A stretch of DNA of 64,000 nucleotides from the NCBI RefSeq assembly GCF_011046895.1, contig NZ_CP049249.1:248001-312000 (forward strand). Direction: 5' to 3'. Below, piece after piece: positions 62,411 through 64,000 of the stretch. The notes beneath the pieces were generated by a model, which was not told the origin of the DNA, did no database searches, and worked only from the letters and a program-made list of their open reading frames with translations. The translations under genes were made by a program, and so were the position numbers. How positions within the stretch are numbered: the first letter of the stretch is position 1; each line of letters begins with the position of its first letter. Source of the DNA: Rhizobium rhizoryzae (GTDB lineage Bacteria > Pseudomonadota > Alphaproteobacteria > Rhizobiales > Rhizobiaceae).

Positions 62411-63303
62411 TGCTTCTCTCCTGATGCGAGACGGCTGGTGACGCGGAAGTAGCAAAGGCAGAAGATCGACAGGAAGATGCAGATCAGAACCGCGCGTGCA
62501 GCGCCTTCGCCATATTTCTTGGAGCCGATTGCGGTCCGGTAGGTGTCGATGATCATGGTCGTCGTTTCGCCGTTCGGCCCACCCTGGGTCAGGATCCAGA
62601 TGATATCGAACGAGTTGAACGTGGCGATCAGGGAAAGCATCGACATGGTAATCATCGATGGCACCAGGAGCGGCAGGGTGATGCGGCGGAAGCGGTAGAA
62701 ACGTCCCGCGCCATCGGTCCATGCTGCTTCGTAAAGATCCTGCGGGATCGCCTGCATGGCGGCCAGCATATAGAGGGTGACCATCGGCACACCGATCCAC
62801 ACGTCGGTAATGATCGTTGCCCAGAAGGCTGTCGAACCCTGCGCCAGGAAGGCGATGGGGCCATCCGTCAAGCCGGCACGCTGCAGCATGCCGGAAATCA
62901 TGCCGAACTGGCCGTTATACATCCAGCCCCACATGAAAATGCCGATTGCCATCGGCACGATCCAAGGCGGCATGGTCAAAACGCGAAACAGCGCGCGGCC
63001 GGGCACGGCAGCGTTCAGCATTGTTGCGCCGAAGGTGCCGATGATCATCTTGATCGCGACAGAGAAGAAGGTCCAGACGAAGGTGCGGATGATGACTTCA
63101 GCGAAACTCGCGTTGAAAATCTTCTCATAATTCGCCCAGCCAACCCATTCGGTCGTCCGCTTTAGCGATGCATCCGTGAAGGACAGGATGAACGTGTCTA
63201 CGAGCGGATAGGCGACGATGGTCAGGACGTAGAGCAGTGCCGGAGCGAGCAGCAGCCAGGCAAAGATGACGGCGCTTTTGCGGGCATCCATGGCGACCCC
63301 CAT
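62407..63303 (-). CDS. Sugar ABC transporter permease (MalF type)
   Basis: 298 residues from ATG 63303, whose A-T-G shares a base with the TGA of the dehydrogenase gene; a second in-frame ATG at 63291 has a GGGGG site and is also credible. Six membrane segments begin with SAVIFAWLLLAPALLYVLTI. The coupling loop reads YEAAWTDGAGRFYRFRRITL and IIWILTQGGPNGETT follows. It forms the channel with the MalG-type protein. Confidence 0.91.
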   Translation of the reverse strand: MGVAMDARKSAVIFAWLLLAPALLYVLTIVAYPLVDTFILSFTDASLKRTTEWVGWANYEKIFNASFAEVIIRTFVWTFFSVAIKMIIGTFGATMLNAAVPGRALFRVLTMPPWIVPMAIGIFMWGWMYNGQFGMISGMLQRAGLTDGPIAFLAQGSTAFWATIITDVWIGVPMVTLYMLAAMQAIPQDLYEAAWTDGAGRFYRFRRITLPLLVPSMITMSMLSLIATFNSFDIIWILTQGGPNGETTTMIIDTYRTAIGSKKYGEGAARAVLICIFLSIFCLCYFRVTSRLASGEKQ

Positions 63304-64000
63304 CACGCAGACTTTGCCTGGGCTGATCCTGAGCCATGCAGGCAAGCGTCATACTGACGCCATACGGGTGCAAGGTCCACGACCTTGCGTCCGTTGCGCG
63401 CTTCATCCATGGCCAGCGCAAGAATGCCCGCCTCGATCGCATCCAGAGCTGAAACGGGAAGCGGCGTGCCTTTGGTGATATGCGCGAACACATCGGCCGC
63501 CATCTGCTCATCCGCGCCGTAGTGATGGGAGGTCAGCGAGGGCGCCTGGTAGCGGTTCGCAACACGCTTCTCGCTCGAATGCGCGTCATGCACATCCATG
63601 AAGCCGCGAACGAAATCACCTTCGGCCATGCCCTTCGAGCCGATCACGCAGAAACGGCGGAATTCATCCGGCACGTTGAGATTCGTATGGAACGTCATCG
63701 AAGCGCCGTTCTCGTATTCGACGATCGCGGTCTGGTAATCGATGATATCGCCGTCGCTGTCGAAGACCTTGTCGGAACCCAGCCAGCCGCTCGGCTTGCG
63801 GTGATAGACATGCAAATCGTTGACGCCGGTGTTTTCTGGAGCATTCTCCGGCGTAAAGCTCTTGCGGCCGCCGAAGCTTGCCACGAAACGAGGCCGCGCG
63901 CCAACGACGCCGTTGTACAGATCGAGGTCATGGCAGCACTTTTCGAGCATGAAGCTGCCGGCGTAACGGCTGTAGCGTCGCCAGTCGCGCATGAAGAAGG
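63303..64000 (-). CDS. Gfo/Idh/MocA-family oxidoreductase (C-terminal part, truncated by window end)
   Basis: About 232 codons are visible, and the reading frame runs to the window edge. The N-terminal Rossmann domain lies outside. The visible part has the C-terminal alpha/beta domain with EKCCHDLDLYNGVVGARP (the family's Lys/His/Asp-type catalytic stretch), VNDLHVYHRKPSGW and YENGASMTFHTNLN. Such enzymes oxidise or isomerise sugars and cyclitols with NAD(P). It is the first visible gene of the importer operon and is coupled to the permease by TGATG. Substrate unknown. Confidence 0.85.
   Translation of the reverse strand, partial: FFMRDWRRYSRYAGSFMLEKCCHDLDLYNGVVGARPRFVASFGGRKSFTPENAPENTGVNDLHVYHRKPSGWLGSDKVFDSDGDIIDYQTAIVEYENGASMTFHTNLNVPDEFRRFCVIGSKGMAEGDFVRGFMDVHDAHSSEKRVANRYQAPSLTSHHYGADEQMAADVFAHITKGTPLPVSALDAIEAGILALAMDEARNGRKVVDLAPVWRQYDACLHGSGSAQAKSA

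Noticed and set aside
1..64000. Mobile elements, CRISPR arrays, tRNA/rRNA genes, riboswitches
   Set aside because: I found no transposase or integrase-like protein, no regularly spaced repeats, no tRNA-like cloverleaf at an operon edge and no recognisable riboswitch leader. Covariance-model searches could not be run.

Overview
The window looks like a replicon segment of a Rhizobiaceae-type alphaproteobacterium (Agrobacterium/Rhizobium group; inference). The reasons are the density of ABC importers, sugar-binding proteins of the family-5 (Opp/AgpA-like) type, an alphaproteobacterial EcfG-type promoter (GGAAC-N16-CGTT) before a small BON protein, and the general gene style. No rRNA, tRNA, CRISPR, insertion sequence or phage gene was recognised.

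Region A (about 1-20100) is a glycan and signalling region. After a truncated amino-acid-type binding protein comes a 906-residue ABC-exporter-like protein. All of its ATPase motifs are degenerate, and its nucleotide-binding region is enlarged and carries one short motif three times. A stand-alone cyclic-nucleotide-binding protein follows. Next come a methyltransferase and a UDP-sugar dehydrogenase (minus), a GT4 glycosyltransferase with a NodB-like deacetylase (plus), and a DXD glycosyltransferase (minus). A tightly coupled plus-strand operon then encodes a complete Opp-type ABC transporter followed by three glycosyltransferases. A diguanylate cyclase with a duplicated sensor module closes the region. 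Together these suggest synthesis and handling of a uronic-acid-containing surface or secreted glycan under nucleotide-second-messenger influence.

Region B (20337-26418) is a ugpBAEC glycerol-3-phosphate importer operon followed by a Na/Pi-cotransporter-like protein with a PhoU-like tail: phosphorus acquisition.

Region C (26555-44175) is a 17.6 kb same-strand glycan-utilisation locus. It holds a GH28 enzyme, a GH38 alpha-mannosidase, a PHP-type hydrolase, a LacI regulator, a second complete Opp-type ABC importer (paralogous to that of region A), two unrecognised proteins of 253 and 838 residues, and a GH105 unsaturated-uronyl hydrolase. The set fits uptake and breakdown of a plant uronic-acid glycan that also carries alpha-mannose.

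Region D (44191-58316) contains the D-alanine catabolic set (alr, dadA, a GNAT protein, divergent Lrp-type regulator). It is followed by a seven-gene minus-strand operon (RidA, RpiR regulator, SDR, GH20 hexosaminidase, M81 peptidase-like, MFS, CutC) that diverges from a three-gene plus operon (NTF2-like, second M81 paralogue, D-threonine-aldolase-like enzyme). A perfect 11-bp inverted repeat pair lies in the divergent promoter region and is a strong candidate for the RpiR operator.

Region E (58317-64000) holds a 37-residue membrane protein, a BON-domain protein behind an EcfG-type promoter, and a minus-strand sugar ABC importer operon (Gfo/Idh/MocA dehydrogenase cut by the window end, two permeases, binding protein, ATPase).
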